From Pontibaca methylaminivorans (GTDB lineage Bacteria > Pseudomonadota > Alphaproteobacteria > Rhodobacterales > Rhodobacteraceae): a DNA stretch of 64,000 bases. Below the pieces are notes generated by a model, which searched no databases, was not told where the DNA came from, and was given only the letters and a program-made list of their open reading frames with translations. Made by a program: the position numbers and the translations under genes. Shown here piece after piece: positions 25,954 through 34,859 of the stretch. The stretch covers positions 682,001-746,000 of the forward strand of contig NZ_FTPS01000001.1 in the NCBI RefSeq assembly GCF_900156525.1, in the 5' to 3' direction. Within the stretch, counting starts at the first letter, position 1; each line of letters begins with the position of its first letter.

Positions 25954-25985
25954 CATCGCCCGCGCCCCTCCCCGCGCGGGCGATG
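25954..25985. terminator. Bidirectional hairpin between convergent genes
   Basis: CATCGCCCGCGC (25954-25965) and GCGCGGGCGATG (25974-25985) form a 12-bp stem with an 8-nt loop between the MFS gene and the convergent AraC-type gene. Confidence 0.65.
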
Positions 25986-25999
25986 TCATTTCGGACGGG

Positions 26000-27001
26000 T
26001 CATTCCGGCAGGACGTCGCCCAGCGAATTGCGCCAGGTGTCGGGCGTGACCCCCATCTGCTGGCGGAACACGCGGATCAGGTGCGACGCATCGCAAAACC
26101 CGGTCTGAAGCGCGATCTCGCCGATGGTGCGGGTCGAACGGGCCAGCAGCAGCCGCACCTGCGACAGCCGCACCCGCAGGAAGGCCTCGGCCGGGGAAAT
26201 CCCGAGCGCCGCCGCGAAATGACGTTCGAGCTTGCGCCGGCTCACCCCGAGCCGCTCGGCCACGGCGCCGACTCCCGGCGGGGCGTCCATGCTCTGCTGC
26301 AGGATCAGCAGCGCGCGGCGCACCAGCGGATCATGGGTCTTGAGTTCGAGCGGCAGGCCCGGCTGGGGATCGTCCGCCGCCATGGCCTCGTCGATGATCA
26401 TGATATGCAGGCTTTTCTGCGCCACCGCCCGCCCCATGTGCCGGTCGATCAGGAACGCCGCGAGATGGGCCGAACTCGCGCCCCCCGAACAGGTCAGCCG
26501 GTCGCGGTCCACCACGTAAATCTGGTCGGACACCGGCAGGATGCCCTCGAACTGTTCAAGGAAATCGTCGTGATGGAACCAGCTCACGCAGCAGCGATAC
26601 CCCTGCATGAGCCCCGCCCGGTGCAGGATGAAGGCGCCGGTGCAGACCCCGACCAGCGGCACCCGGGCCGCGGCGGCGCGGTGCAGGAATGCGGCGTATT
26701 CCGGGGCGAGATGTTCGATTTCGTCGATCAGCCCGCCAACGATGACGATGTAATCGAACCGCTCGGGGTCTCCCAGCGCCTCGTCGGGCGTGACGGCGAT
26801 GCCGCAGCTTGACCGGACCGGCTCGGGCGTGACCGAAAGCACGCGCCAGCTGCAATGGATCGGGCGCGACCGGTCCCCCTCGTCGGCGGCCAGGCGGAGC
26901 ATATCGACGAAATTTGCAAAGGCCGAGAGCGTGAACCGGCGGGCAAGGACGAACCCGACACGCAGCCGGGGAGTCGCGGTGGATGATGTCAACGCGGACA
27001 T
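26000..27001 (-). CDS. GATase1-like/AraC-family transcriptional regulator (GlxA/SouR-GbdR type)
   Basis: 333 aa: residues ~13-195 are a DJ-1/PfpI-like class I amidotransferase-type sensor domain (VGFVLARRFTLSAFANFVDML, GVCTGAFILHRAGL), residues ~220-330 an AraC helix-turn-helix pair (VGAVAERLGVSRRKLERHF, IGEIALQTGFCDASHLIRVF). Relatives such as GbdR, SouR and CdhR of Pseudomonas sense glycine betaine, sarcosine or carnitine. It is divergent from soxBDAG with ~100 bp between starts, so sarcosine-responsive activation of soxBDAG is the leading hypothesis. Confidence 0.88.
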   Translation of the reverse strand: MSALTSSTATPRLRVGFVLARRFTLSAFANFVDMLRLAADEGDRSRPIHCSWRVLSVTPEPVRSSCGIAVTPDEALGDPERFDYIVIVGGLIDEIEHLAPEYAAFLHRAAAARVPLVGVCTGAFILHRAGLMQGYRCCVSWFHHDDFLEQFEGILPVSDQIYVVDRDRLTCSGGASSAHLAAFLIDRHMGRAVAQKSLHIMIIDEAMAADDPQPGLPLELKTHDPLVRRALLILQQSMDAPPGVGAVAERLGVSRRKLERHFAAALGISPAEAFLRVRLSQVRLLLARSTRTIGEIALQTGFCDASHLIRVFRQQMGVTPDTWRNSLGDVLPE

Positions 27002-27104
27002 GGCGCGATCCTAACACGAATCTGGCGCAACCCTACAGTTATCGCAGCGTTAACCCGTGTTATTGCCATGGGCAACACCCCCATTTTCCGCCGAGGACGT
27101 CGCC

Positions 27105-28358
27105 ATGACTCGATTCTCCGCCCTGATGCTGCTCAAGAACGCGCTGACCGGCCACAAGAACTGGGAGCCGCAATGGCCGGACAGCCAGCCCAAGGCCGAA
27201 TATGACGTCGTGATCGTCGGTGCCGGCGGGCACGGGCTCGGCGCGGCGCACTACCTGGCGACCGAACACGGCATCACCAATGTCGCGGTGCTGGAAAAGG
27301 GCTGGCTCGGCGGCGGCAACACCGGGCGCAACACCACCATCATCCGCTCGAACTATCTTTATGACGAAAGCTCGCGGCTTTACGATCATGCGCTCGACCT
27401 CTGGCAGGATCTGAGCCAGAAGCTGAACTACAACGTCATGTATTCCAACCGCGGCGTGATGATGCTGGCGCATAACGTGAACGACGTGCAGTCGTTCCAG
27501 CGCCATATCCACTCGAACCGGCTGAACGGGGTCGACAACCGCTGGCTGACCAGGGAAGAAGCCAAGGAATACTGCCCGCCGCTCAACATCTCGCCCGATG
27601 CGCGCTATCCGGTGATGGGGGCCGCGCTGCAGAAACGCGCCGGCACCGCGCGCCATGACGCGGTGGCCTGGGGCTATGCCCGGTCGGCCGCGTCGCGGGG
27701 CGTGGACATCATCCAGAACTGCCCGGTGACGGCGATCCGGCGCGACGCAAACGGCGCTGTGATGGGAGTCGAAACGGCCAGGGGTTTCATCCGCGCGAAG
27801 AAGGTCGCGGTCTCGGTCGCGGGCTACACCAGCGTGCTGATGGATACGGCGGGCGTCAGGATGCCGCTGGAAAGCTTCCCGCTTCAGGCGCTGGTCAGCG
27901 AACCGGTCAAGCCGATCTTCCCCTGCGTGGTGATGTCGAACACGGTGCACGCCTATATCAGCCAGTCCGACAAGGGCGAACTGGTGATCGGGTCCGGCAC
28001 CGACCAGTATACCAGCTATTCCCAGCGCGGCGGGCTGCCCCTGATCGAACACACCGTCGCTGCCATCTGCGAGGTGTTCCCGATCTTCAACCGCATGCGG
28101 ATGCTGCGCAAATGGGGCGGCATCGTCGATGTCACCCCCGACCGCTCGGCGATCCTGGGCAAGACCCCGGTGCCGGGGCTCTATGTCAACTGCGGCTGGG
28201 GCACGGGCGGGTTCAAGGCGACGCCGGGGGCCGCGCATCTGCTGGCCTGGACCGTCGCCAAAGACGAACCGCACCCGATCAACGCACCCTTCACGCTCGA
28301 GCGCTTCACCACCGGCCGGCTGATCGACGAGGCCGCCGCCGCCGCCGTGGCACACTGA
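27105..28358 (+). CDS. soxB: Sarcosine oxidase beta subunit SoxB
   Basis: Catalytic subunit of heterotetrameric sarcosine oxidase, which demethylates sarcosine to glycine with FAD and covalent FMN. It is 417 aa. The FAD Rossmann motif VVIVGAGGHGLGAAHYLA is near residue 36 and WLGGGNTGRNTTIIRSNYL follows. The His in TARHDAVAWGYARS (~residue 183) matches the covalent-FMN histidine. The C-terminus has GRIVDVTPDRS-like GGIVDVTPDRSAILGKTP and GWGTGGFKATPGA. ATG follows GAGGA by 9 nt. Start of the soxBDAG operon. Confidence 0.96.
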   Translation: MTRFSALMLLKNALTGHKNWEPQWPDSQPKAEYDVVIVGAGGHGLGAAHYLATEHGITNVAVLEKGWLGGGNTGRNTTIIRSNYLYDESSRLYDHALDLWQDLSQKLNYNVMYSNRGVMMLAHNVNDVQSFQRHIHSNRLNGVDNRWLTREEAKEYCPPLNISPDARYPVMGAALQKRAGTARHDAVAWGYARSAASRGVDIIQNCPVTAIRRDANGAVMGVETARGFIRAKKVAVSVAGYTSVLMDTAGVRMPLESFPLQALVSEPVKPIFPCVVMSNTVHAYISQSDKGELVIGSGTDQYTSYSQRGGLPLIEHTVAAICEVFPIFNRMRMLRKWGGIVDVTPDRSAILGKTPVPGLYVNCGWGTGGFKATPGAAHLLAWTVAKDEPHPINAPFTLERFTTGRLIDEAAAAAVAH

Positions 28359-28368
28359 GGACGACACC

Positions 28369-28668
28369 ATGCTGATGATCCATTGCCCCTATTGCGACGA
28401 GACTCTGCCCGAGCTCGAATTCGCCTATGCCGGCGAGGCCCATATCGTCCGCCCCGCCGATCCCTCGACGCTCACGGACGAGGAATGGCGCGACTTTCTC
28501 TTCATCCGCACCAACGCGCGGGGCACCCATTACGAGCGCTGGCGCCATGTCCATGGCTGCGCACGGTTCTTCAACGCGGTGCGCGACACGGTGAGCGACA
28601 AGTTTCTGATGACCTACAAGGCGGGCGAGCCGCGCCCGGATCTGAGCGACGTGGAGGCCGGGACATGA
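28369..28668 (+). CDS. soxD: Sarcosine oxidase delta subunit SoxD
   Basis: Small zinc-binding structural subunit, 99 aa. Zinc ligands are visible in IHCPYCDE at residues 5-9 and in the C-terminal VHGCARFFNAVRD segment. It is 10 bp from soxB and its stop overlaps the soxA start by 4 bp, the normal B-D-A-G order. Confidence 0.95.
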   Translation: MLMIHCPYCDETLPELEFAYAGEAHIVRPADPSTLTDEEWRDFLFIRTNARGTHYERWRHVHGCARFFNAVRDTVSDKFLMTYKAGEPRPDLSDVEAGT

Positions 28669-31664
28669 GCCGTTTTCGCATCAAGGGAAAGGGGCGCGTC
28701 GATCACGCGGCGCCGGTCTCGTTCAGCTTTGACGGGCGTGAATACCGCGGGCTGCGCGGCGACACGGTCGCCTCGGCCCTGCTCGCGAACGGGGTGCACC
28801 TCATGGGGCGGTCGTTCAAGTATCATCGTCCGCGCGGGGCCATCAGCGCCGGTGCGGACGAGCCGAACGCGCTTATCGGCACGAGCCGGGGCGCGAAAAG
28901 CAACGGCCGTTTCGAGCCGAACACGCGCACGACCATGCAGGAACTGCGCGAGGGGCTCGTGACCGAAAGCCAGAACAAATGGCCGAGCCTGTCTTTCGAC
29001 GTCGGCGCGGTCAACGACAGCGCCTATATGCTGTTCTCGGCCGGGTTCTACTACAAGACCTTCATGTGGCCGAAAAGCTTCTGGGACAAGGTCTATGAGC
29101 CCTTCATCCGCCAGGCGGCGGGCCTTGGGAAATCGCCCGAGGTGCCCGACCCCGACAGCTATGGTTCGCGCTATCTTTACACCGACGTGCTGGTGATCGG
29201 CGGCGGTGCGGCGGGCATCAGCGCGGCCCATGCGGCGGCAACAGCCGGGGCGCGGGTCACGCTCATTGATGAAAACGCCGAGATGGGCGGCGCGCTGCTC
29301 TCGGACCCGGCGCTGCGCATCAACGGCGAGGAAAGCTGGGGCTGGCTCGCCGCGCGGCTCGCGGAGCTGCGCGAGCTTGGCGCGAAGATCATGACCCGCA
29401 CCACGGCGATCGGCTATTATCACCAGAACATGGTCGGGCTTTGCGAGCGTGTGACCGACCACCTCGACAACCCGCCCGCAGGGTCCGCGCGCGAACGCAT
29501 GTGGCGGGTGCGGGCAAAACATGTGGTGCTGGCGCAGGGCGCGCTGGAAAAGCCGCTGGTGTTCGACGGCAACGACCGCCCCGGCGTCATGCTGGCCGGC
29601 AGCGCCCAGACCTACCTGCACCGTTTCGGCGTGCGCGTCGGCGACAGGCCGGCGGTGCTCACGAGCCATGACAGCGCCTGGTATGCGGCCTTCGACCTTT
29701 CGGACAGCGGCAGCAAGGTCGCGGCCATCGTCGATCTGCGCCGCGATATCCGCGAGGATCTGCTGGCCGGTGCCCGCAAGCGCGGCATCGAGGTTCTGAC
29801 CGGCCACACCGCGACCAGCACGTCGGGGCGGCTGCGCATCAAATCCGTGCGGGTGAACCCGGTGCAGAACGGGCGCGTCGGCGCGGGGCGCAGCATCGCC
29901 TGCGACTGCCTGCTGATGTCGGGCGGCTGGACCCCGTCGCTGCATCTGTTCTCGCACACCAGGGGCGGTCTGGTCTGGGACGACGAACACCAGACCTTCC
30001 TGCCCGACCGCAAGACCGAAGCCTGCGAGATCGCCGGCGCCGGACGCGGGCTCTGGGGCTACGGCGTGGCGATCCGGGACGGCAGCGCCGCAGGCGCGGC
30101 CGCGGCCGTGGCGATCGGGCTCGAAGGTTCCGCCGGCAGCTTCACGGTGGAAAACGACCGCCCCGGCACCGGCGAGGCGCAGAAAGAGCTTCCCACCGAT
30201 CGCAGCCCGGGCAAGGCGCGCGCCTTCATCGACTATCAGAACGACGTGACCGCCAAGGACATCCGCCTTGCCGTGCGCGAGGGCATGCGCTCGATCGAGC
30301 ATGTGAAACGCTATACCACGAACGGGATGGCGACCGATCAGGGCAAGATGTCGAACATCAACGGGCTGATGATCGCCGCCGATGCGCTGTCGAAATCGCC
30401 GCCCGAAGTGGGGCTGACCACCTTTCGCCCGCCCTATACACCGACCAGTTTCGGTGCCTTCTGCGGCTTCATGCGGGGCGAGACCTTCATCCTGACCCGC
30501 AAGACCCCGATCGACCCCTGGGCCGAACGGAACGGCGCCGTGTTCGAGCCGGTGGCGCAGTGGCGGCGTGCCTGGTATTTCCCGAAGGACGGGGAAACCA
30601 TGGATCAGGCGGTGGCCCGCGAATGCCGCGCGACGCGCGAATCGCTTGGCATGTTCGATGCCTCGACGCTCGGCAAGATCGAGGTGAACGGCCCCGATGC
30701 GGCCGAGTTCATGAACCGCATGTACACGAACCCCTGGACCAAGCTGCAGCCGGGCCGCTGCCGTTACGGGCTTTTGCTGGGCGAGGATGGCTATATCCGC
30801 GACGACGGGGTGATCGGGCGCATGGCCGAGGACCGCTTCCACGTCACCACCACCACCGGCGGCGCGGCGAGCGTTCTGAACCTGATGGAGGACTACCTTC
30901 AGACCGAATGGCCCGATCTTGACGTGTGGCTGACCTCGACCACCGAACAGTGGGCGACCATCGCGCTGAACGGGCCCAATGCGCGCAAGCTGCTTGAACC
31001 GCTGGTCGAGGGGATCGACATCGGCGATGACGCCTTCCCGCACATGTCGGTGGCCGATTGCAAGGTGGCCGGGATCCCGGCGCGGCTGTTCCGGCTCAGT
31101 TTCACCGGCGAACTCGGCTTCGAGGTGAACGTGCCGGCAAGTCGCGGACTCGAGCTTTGGGAGGCGCTGCTGGAGGCCGGCAGACCCTACAACATCTGCC
31201 CCTATGGCACCGAGACCATGCACGTCCTGCGCGCCGAAAAGGGTTACATCATCATCGGTCAGGACACCGACGGCACGGTCACGCCCGAAGACGCCGGCAT
31301 CGGCTGGGCCATCGGCAGGAAGAAGCCCGATTTCGTCGGCAAGCGCTCGCTCGCGCGGCCCGATCTCGTGGCCAAGGGGCGCAAGCAACTGGTCGGCCTG
31401 CTGACCGAGGACAATTCGCGCCTCGAGGAAGGGGCGCAGATCGTGCTCGACCCGCATCAGTCGATTCCGATGAAGATGGTCGGACACGTGACCTCGTCCT
31501 ACGATTCGACGGCGCTCGGGCGGCCGATCGCCATGGCGCTTGTCGCCGGCGGCCATGACCGCATGGGCGAAATCGTCCACATCCCGATGCCGGAGCGCAC
31601 GATCCGGGCCCGCGTCACATCGCCGGTGTTCTACGACCCCGACGGCCAGCGGCTGAAACTCTGA
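28665..31664 (+). CDS. soxA: Sarcosine oxidase alpha subunit SoxA
   Basis: Large subunit that binds NAD+ and tetrahydrofolate and captures the methyl-derived carbon as 5,10-methylene-THF. It is 999 aa. It has an N-terminal Fer2_4-like domain (residues ~15-100, SFSFDGREYRGLRGDTVASA), a nucleotide-binding domain with LVIGGGAAGISAAHAAATAG near residue 175, and a C-terminal aminomethyltransferase (GcvT) fold from ~residue 600 with ESLGMFDASTLGKIEV and SFTGELGFEVNVPA. Full length, ATG overlapping the soxD stop. Confidence 0.96.
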   Translation: MSRFRIKGKGRVDHAAPVSFSFDGREYRGLRGDTVASALLANGVHLMGRSFKYHRPRGAISAGADEPNALIGTSRGAKSNGRFEPNTRTTMQELREGLVTESQNKWPSLSFDVGAVNDSAYMLFSAGFYYKTFMWPKSFWDKVYEPFIRQAAGLGKSPEVPDPDSYGSRYLYTDVLVIGGGAAGISAAHAAATAGARVTLIDENAEMGGALLSDPALRINGEESWGWLAARLAELRELGAKIMTRTTAIGYYHQNMVGLCERVTDHLDNPPAGSARERMWRVRAKHVVLAQGALEKPLVFDGNDRPGVMLAGSAQTYLHRFGVRVGDRPAVLTSHDSAWYAAFDLSDSGSKVAAIVDLRRDIREDLLAGARKRGIEVLTGHTATSTSGRLRIKSVRVNPVQNGRVGAGRSIACDCLLMSGGWTPSLHLFSHTRGGLVWDDEHQTFLPDRKTEACEIAGAGRGLWGYGVAIRDGSAAGAAAAVAIGLEGSAGSFTVENDRPGTGEAQKELPTDRSPGKARAFIDYQNDVTAKDIRLAVREGMRSIEHVKRYTTNGMATDQGKMSNINGLMIAADALSKSPPEVGLTTFRPPYTPTSFGAFCGFMRGETFILTRKTPIDPWAERNGAVFEPVAQWRRAWYFPKDGETMDQAVARECRATRESLGMFDASTLGKIEVNGPDAAEFMNRMYTNPWTKLQPGRCRYGLLLGEDGYIRDDGVIGRMAEDRFHVTTTTGGAASVLNLMEDYLQTEWPDLDVWLTSTTEQWATIALNGPNARKLLEPLVEGIDIGDDAFPHMSVADCKVAGIPARLFRLSFTGELGFEVNVPASRGLELWEALLEAGRPYNICPYGTETMHVLRAEKGYIIIGQDTDGTVTPEDAGIGWAIGRKKPDFVGKRSLARPDLVAKGRKQLVGLLTEDNSRLEEGAQIVLDPHQSIPMKMVGHVTSSYDSTALGRPIAMALVAGGHDRMGEIVHIPMPERTIRARVTSPVFYDPDGQRLKL

Positions 31665-31674
31665 GGAGACCGAG

Positions 31675-32193
31675 ATGGCACAGCAAAACCAGGATACCGC
31701 CGGCGTGACGATCGAGGACATGGCACCGCAGGCGCGGTTCTCGCTACGGGTTCGCCCCGAACAGCGCGCGGCACTCGCCGCCGTGCTCGGGCTCGATCTG
31801 CCCGAACGGATCGGCACGCGCGCCAGTGCCGAAGCGGGCGAGGCGCTTTGCCTCGGGCCGGACGAATGGCTGGTCATTGCCCGCGACGGCGCGGCACTGA
31901 CGCAAGCCGCCCGGGCAAGCGACATTCCCCACAGCCTCAGCGACATCAGCGACCGCGAAATCAGCCTGCGCCTTTCGGGGCCGGGGGTGCTTGACCTGCT
32001 GTCCGCAGGCTGCCCCCGCGACCTGGCCTCGATCCCCCCGGGCGGCGGCGCGCGCACCCTCTTTGAAAGCGCAACCGTGGTGCTGTGGCGCGACGGAGAG
32101 ACCGATTTCCGCATGGACATCTGGCGCAGCTTCACCCCGCAGGTGCGCTCGGTCCTCGAACAGGCCCGCATCGACATCGCCGCCGGTCTTTAA
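31675..32193 (+). CDS. soxG: Sarcosine oxidase gamma subunit SoxG
   Basis: Last subunit of heterotetrameric sarcosine oxidase, 172 aa, with a GcvT-like fold related to the SoxA C-terminus. Typical blocks: LCLGPDEWLVI, DISDREISLRLSGPGVLDLL and FRMDIWRSFTPQV. It starts 10 bp after soxA with a GGAGA Shine-Dalgarno. No purU or glyA follows, although these are often linked to sox operons elsewhere. Confidence 0.93.
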   Translation: MAQQNQDTAGVTIEDMAPQARFSLRVRPEQRAALAAVLGLDLPERIGTRASAEAGEALCLGPDEWLVIARDGAALTQAARASDIPHSLSDISDREISLRLSGPGVLDLLSAGCPRDLASIPPGGGARTLFESATVVLWRDGETDFRMDIWRSFTPQVRSVLEQARIDIAAGL

Positions 32194-32255
32194 GAGCAAA
32201 AAAAGCCGACGGACATGGCGCGGACGAGGCAGCGCGCCACTCGGAAAGGGCAGGC

Positions 32256-32283
32256 AAAAGGGGCACCGATGGTGCCCCTTTTT
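32256..32283. terminator. Terminator closing the sox operon
   Basis: AAAAGGGGCACC (32256-32267), loop GAT, GGTGCCCCTTTTT (32271-32283): a perfect stem with a T-run on the plus strand and A-run upstream, so potentially bidirectional. It marks the right end of the creatinine/sarcosine block, 87 bp before cobS. Confidence 0.9.
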
Positions 32284-32370
32284 CGTTCGGGGCGGAATTC
32301 GCTCTGGACGGCGGCGCGGCAAGCGGCTTGAACCGGAAGCGCGCATTCCCTGACGCGAGCGACCGGCCCC

Positions 32371-33144
32371 ATGACCGCCAGACCGAACGATACCGCCCTG
32401 ATCCGACCGCGCGACGCCCTTGTCGTGCTCCTGCTGCTGACGCGCCTGCCCCTGCCGGCGCAGCCCGATGCCGCTTTCGGCCGGCAGGCGCAGGCGGTCT
32501 GGGCCTTTCCGCTTGCCGGGGTGCTGATCGGCCTGATCGCCGGCGCGGCGGGGGCGCTCGCGCTCGGGCTCGGGTTGCCGGCACCGGTCGCGGCGGCGCT
32601 GATGCTTGCCGCGCAGATCATGGTGACCGGCGCAATGCACGAGGACGGGCTTGCCGACAGCGCCGACGGGCTCTGGGGTGGCCAGACCGCCGAGCGGCGC
32701 CTTGCCATCATGCGCGACAGCCATATCGGGAGTTACGGCGTGCTTGCGCTTATCCTGGCGCTTGCGCTGCGGGGGATCGCGCTGTCGGCGCTGATCGCCG
32801 CCGGGCAGGTCTGGGCCGCACCTTTCGCGGCGGCGGTGCTTTCGCGCGCCATGTTGGCGGTGCTGATGGCCGCCCTGCCCCATGCGCGCCGCGACGGGCT
32901 GGCGCATGGCGTCGGTCGCCCGGGAGCGGCACCGGCGCTGATCGCGCTGCTGCTTGCGCTGCTTGTCGTGCTGCCGGTGAGCGGGAGCGGCGCGTTGATT
33001 GCCGCGCTGGCCGCTGCCGTGCCGCTGATCGGGTTCGGCCTGCTGGCCCGGGCGCGGATCGGCGGGCAAAGCGGCGACATCCTTGGCGCCGGCCAGCAGA
33101 TTGCCGAAATCGCCGTGCTGCTTGCCCTGCTTGCGCTGTCCTGA
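32371..33144 (+). CDS. cobS: Adenosylcobinamide-GDP ribazoletransferase CobS
   Basis: Inner-membrane cobalamin synthase that joins adenosylcobinamide-GDP and alpha-ribazole. It is 257 aa with ~6 membrane segments and the CDP-alcohol-phosphotransferase-like acidic motif MHEDGLADSADGLWGG near residue 90. Its ATG lies ~90 bp after the sox terminator, facing away from cobT. cobT and cobS are commonly neighbours, so their separation here is notable. Confidence 0.93.
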   Translation: MTARPNDTALIRPRDALVVLLLLTRLPLPAQPDAAFGRQAQAVWAFPLAGVLIGLIAGAAGALALGLGLPAPVAAALMLAAQIMVTGAMHEDGLADSADGLWGGQTAERRLAIMRDSHIGSYGVLALILALALRGIALSALIAAGQVWAAPFAAAVLSRAMLAVLMAALPHARRDGLAHGVGRPGAAPALIALLLALLVVLPVSGSGALIAALAAAVPLIGFGLLARARIGGQSGDILGAGQQIAEIAVLLALLALS

Positions 33145-33174
33145 CCGAACATCCTGACCCGGCCAGAACGCAAG

Positions 33175-33212
33175 AAAACGGCCGCGCTCCGAAGCGGAGG
33201 CACGGCCGTTTC
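33175..33212 (-). terminator. Terminator of carD (and cobS)
   Basis: AACGGCCG (33177-33184) pairs with CGGCCGTT (33203-33210), enclosing CTCCG-AAG-CGGAG. On the minus strand the stem runs into TTTTCTT, a good T-tract for carD transcripts; cobS from the other side gets GTTTCCGTT. Confidence 0.8.
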
Positions 33213-33247
33213 CGTTATTCGGCCCCGGTCACCCCGAAGCCGGCCGA

Positions 33248-33757
33248 TCAGGCGGCGCGCGAGGTCAGCACATCGCCCACGCGCTGGGCGGCCTGTTCCT
33301 CGTCGGCGCCGCTCACCGCCGCCACTTCGCGGGTCAGACGTTCGAGCGCCGCTTCGTAAAGCTGGCGTTCGGAATAGCTCTGCTCGCGCTGATCGTCGTT
33401 GCGATGCAGGTCGCGCACCACTTCGGCGATCGAGATCAGATCGCCCGAGTTGATCTTCTGTTCGTATTCCTGCGCCCGGCGCGACCACATGGCCCGCTTG
33501 ACCCGGGCCTTGCCCTTCAGCGTGTTCATCGCCTTGTCGATCATGGCCGGGCTCGAAAGCGAACGCATCCCGATATCCGCGGCCTTGTTGGTCGGCACCC
33601 GCAGCGTCATCTTGTCCTTTTCGAACGAGATGACGAAAAGCTCGAGCTTCAGCCCGGCAACCTCCTGCTCCTCGATCGAGATGATCTGCCCGACTCCGTG
33701 CGCCGGATAGACGACATAATCATTGGGACGAAATTCCGCTTCTTTTGCCTTCGACAT
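33248..33757 (-). CDS. carD: CarD/CdnL-family RNA polymerase-binding regulator
   Basis: 169-aa regulator that binds RNA polymerase beta and stabilises open complexes; in Rhodobacter CarD offsets the lack of T at promoter -7. An N-terminal RNAP-interaction domain (FRPNDYVVYPAHGVGQIISI) is followed by a helical DNA-binding domain (KARVKRAMWSRRAQEYEQKI, LISIAEVVRDLHR). ATG at 33757 begins the conserved MSKAKEAEFRPNDY; an upstream in-frame start would add 11 residues. Shine-Dalgarno AAGGGA 7-8 nt upstream. Confidence 0.93.
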   Translation of the reverse strand: MSKAKEAEFRPNDYVVYPAHGVGQIISIEEQEVAGLKLELFVISFEKDKMTLRVPTNKAADIGMRSLSSPAMIDKAMNTLKGKARVKRAMWSRRAQEYEQKINSGDLISIAEVVRDLHRNDDQREQSYSERQLYEAALERLTREVAAVSGADEEQAAQRVGDVLTSRAA

Positions 33758-34008
33758 TCGGTTTCCCTTCGCTGCCAACCGGTCGGACAACGCACCTTAC
33801 AACGCACAAGCAGCCCCCAAGGCAAAATCGTTGCCTCAAGCAGCTGCGACTGTGATGCACAAGATTCAGAGCGCAATCCCGCGCCCGGCGCTGATCCGAC
33901 GAGAACCATCATTCAACGAGAAGTATAACATAAAAACCGCCTCGTCGGAAGCATTCAATCCGACGGGATCAGGGTGCCCCCAGGGGCGGCCCGCGCAGTC
34001 ATGACGGG

Positions 34009-34347
34009 TCAGCCGCCCTCGCCCGGATTCTCGGAAAAGTATTTCTCGAGCTTGCCGCTTTCGCCGTCGCGTTCCTCGGCCTCGGGGAGCGGATCCTTCT
34101 TGCTGACGATCACCGGCCAGAGTTCGGCATATTTGCGGTTGAACTCCACCCATTTGTCCATGTCGGGCTCGGTATCGGGAAAGATCGCCTCGGCCGGGCA
34201 TTCGGGTTCGCAGACTCCGCAGTCGATACATTCGTCGGGATGGATCACCAGCATGTTCTCGCCCTCGTAAAAGCAATCCACGGGGCAGACCTCGACGCAG
34301 TCGGTATATTTGCACGCGATGCAGTTGTCAGCGACGATATATGTCAT
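34009..34347 (-). CDS. fdxA: Ferredoxin FdxA, [3Fe-4S][4Fe-4S] type
   Basis: 112-aa electron carrier. The N-terminal cysteine pattern [21 protein letters not shown] and the second cluster [16 protein letters not shown] match seven-iron ferredoxins; the missing second-position ligand of cluster one is typical. The acidic C-terminal extension (~residues 80-112) is common in alphaproteobacterial FdxA. Monocistronic by spacing. Partner enzymes are unknown. Confidence 0.94.
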   Translation of the reverse strand: MTYIVADNCIACKYTDCVEVCPVDCFYEGENMLVIHPDECIDCGVCEPECPAEAIFPDTEPDMDKWVEFNRKYAELWPVIVSKKDPLPEAEERDGESGKLEKYFSENPGEGG

Positions 34348-34552
34348 GGGAGACTTTCCGTTTCACTTCTGCTGCCTAGCTAATTGCCTCGTCCGCGCTC
34401 TGCAAGCGCCGCCGGCCAATCAAGACCAGAAGTCGCATCCCGGCTGCGGGATTGGCCTGGTTTCCCCTGCGCCCGCCGGCCCGAGGCTGACCGTTCCGGC
34501 CGCTTCCCGAAATTCGCGCCGCGCCCCGCCACCCGGCCCGAAGGCGGGCGAA

Positions 34553-34858
34553 TCAGGACGCCGGCCCGGGCTCCGGCACCGGAAGGGGCGAGAGCAGCTC
34601 GAACAAGGCGCGCGCCTCCTCGGCCGGGCCGCGGCGCAGACCGGGCGCGACCACGCGCACCACGACCACCTGCCGTCCCCGCGGAAAGGTCAGCACATCG
34701 CCTTCGCCGACCTGCTGCGCCGGCTTGGTGATTCGCTCGCTGTTCAGCCGCACAAGCCCCTCGCGGACCGCCTTTCCGGCAAGGCTGCGGGTGCGGAAGA
34801 ACCTCGCATGCCAGAGCCACTTGTCGATGCGCAGCTTGCCGGCAGCCGGATCGGCCAC
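34553..34858 (-). CDS. S4-domain RNA-binding protein, Hsp15 (HslR)-like (GTG start)
   Basis: 101-aa protein with an N-terminal S4 domain (LRIDKWLWHARFFRTRSLAGKAV, LVRLNSERITKPAQQVGEGD). Hsp15 binds stalled 50S-nascent chain complexes in E. coli, so a ribosome-rescue role is likely. GTG (complement of 34856-34858) starts one base after the helicase stop codon, which implies translational coupling. The C-terminal ~25 residues are divergent. Confidence 0.88.
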   Translation of the reverse strand: MADPAAGKLRIDKWLWHARFFRTRSLAGKAVREGLVRLNSERITKPAQQVGEGDVLTFPRGRQVVVVRVVAPGLRRGPAEEARALFELLSPLPVPEPGPAS

Positions 34859-34859
34859 G

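Noticed and set aside
28614-32177. Long minus-strand frame opposite soxA and soxG
   Set aside because: Antisense shadow of the sarcosine oxidase genes, with composition typical of out-of-frame high-GC DNA.
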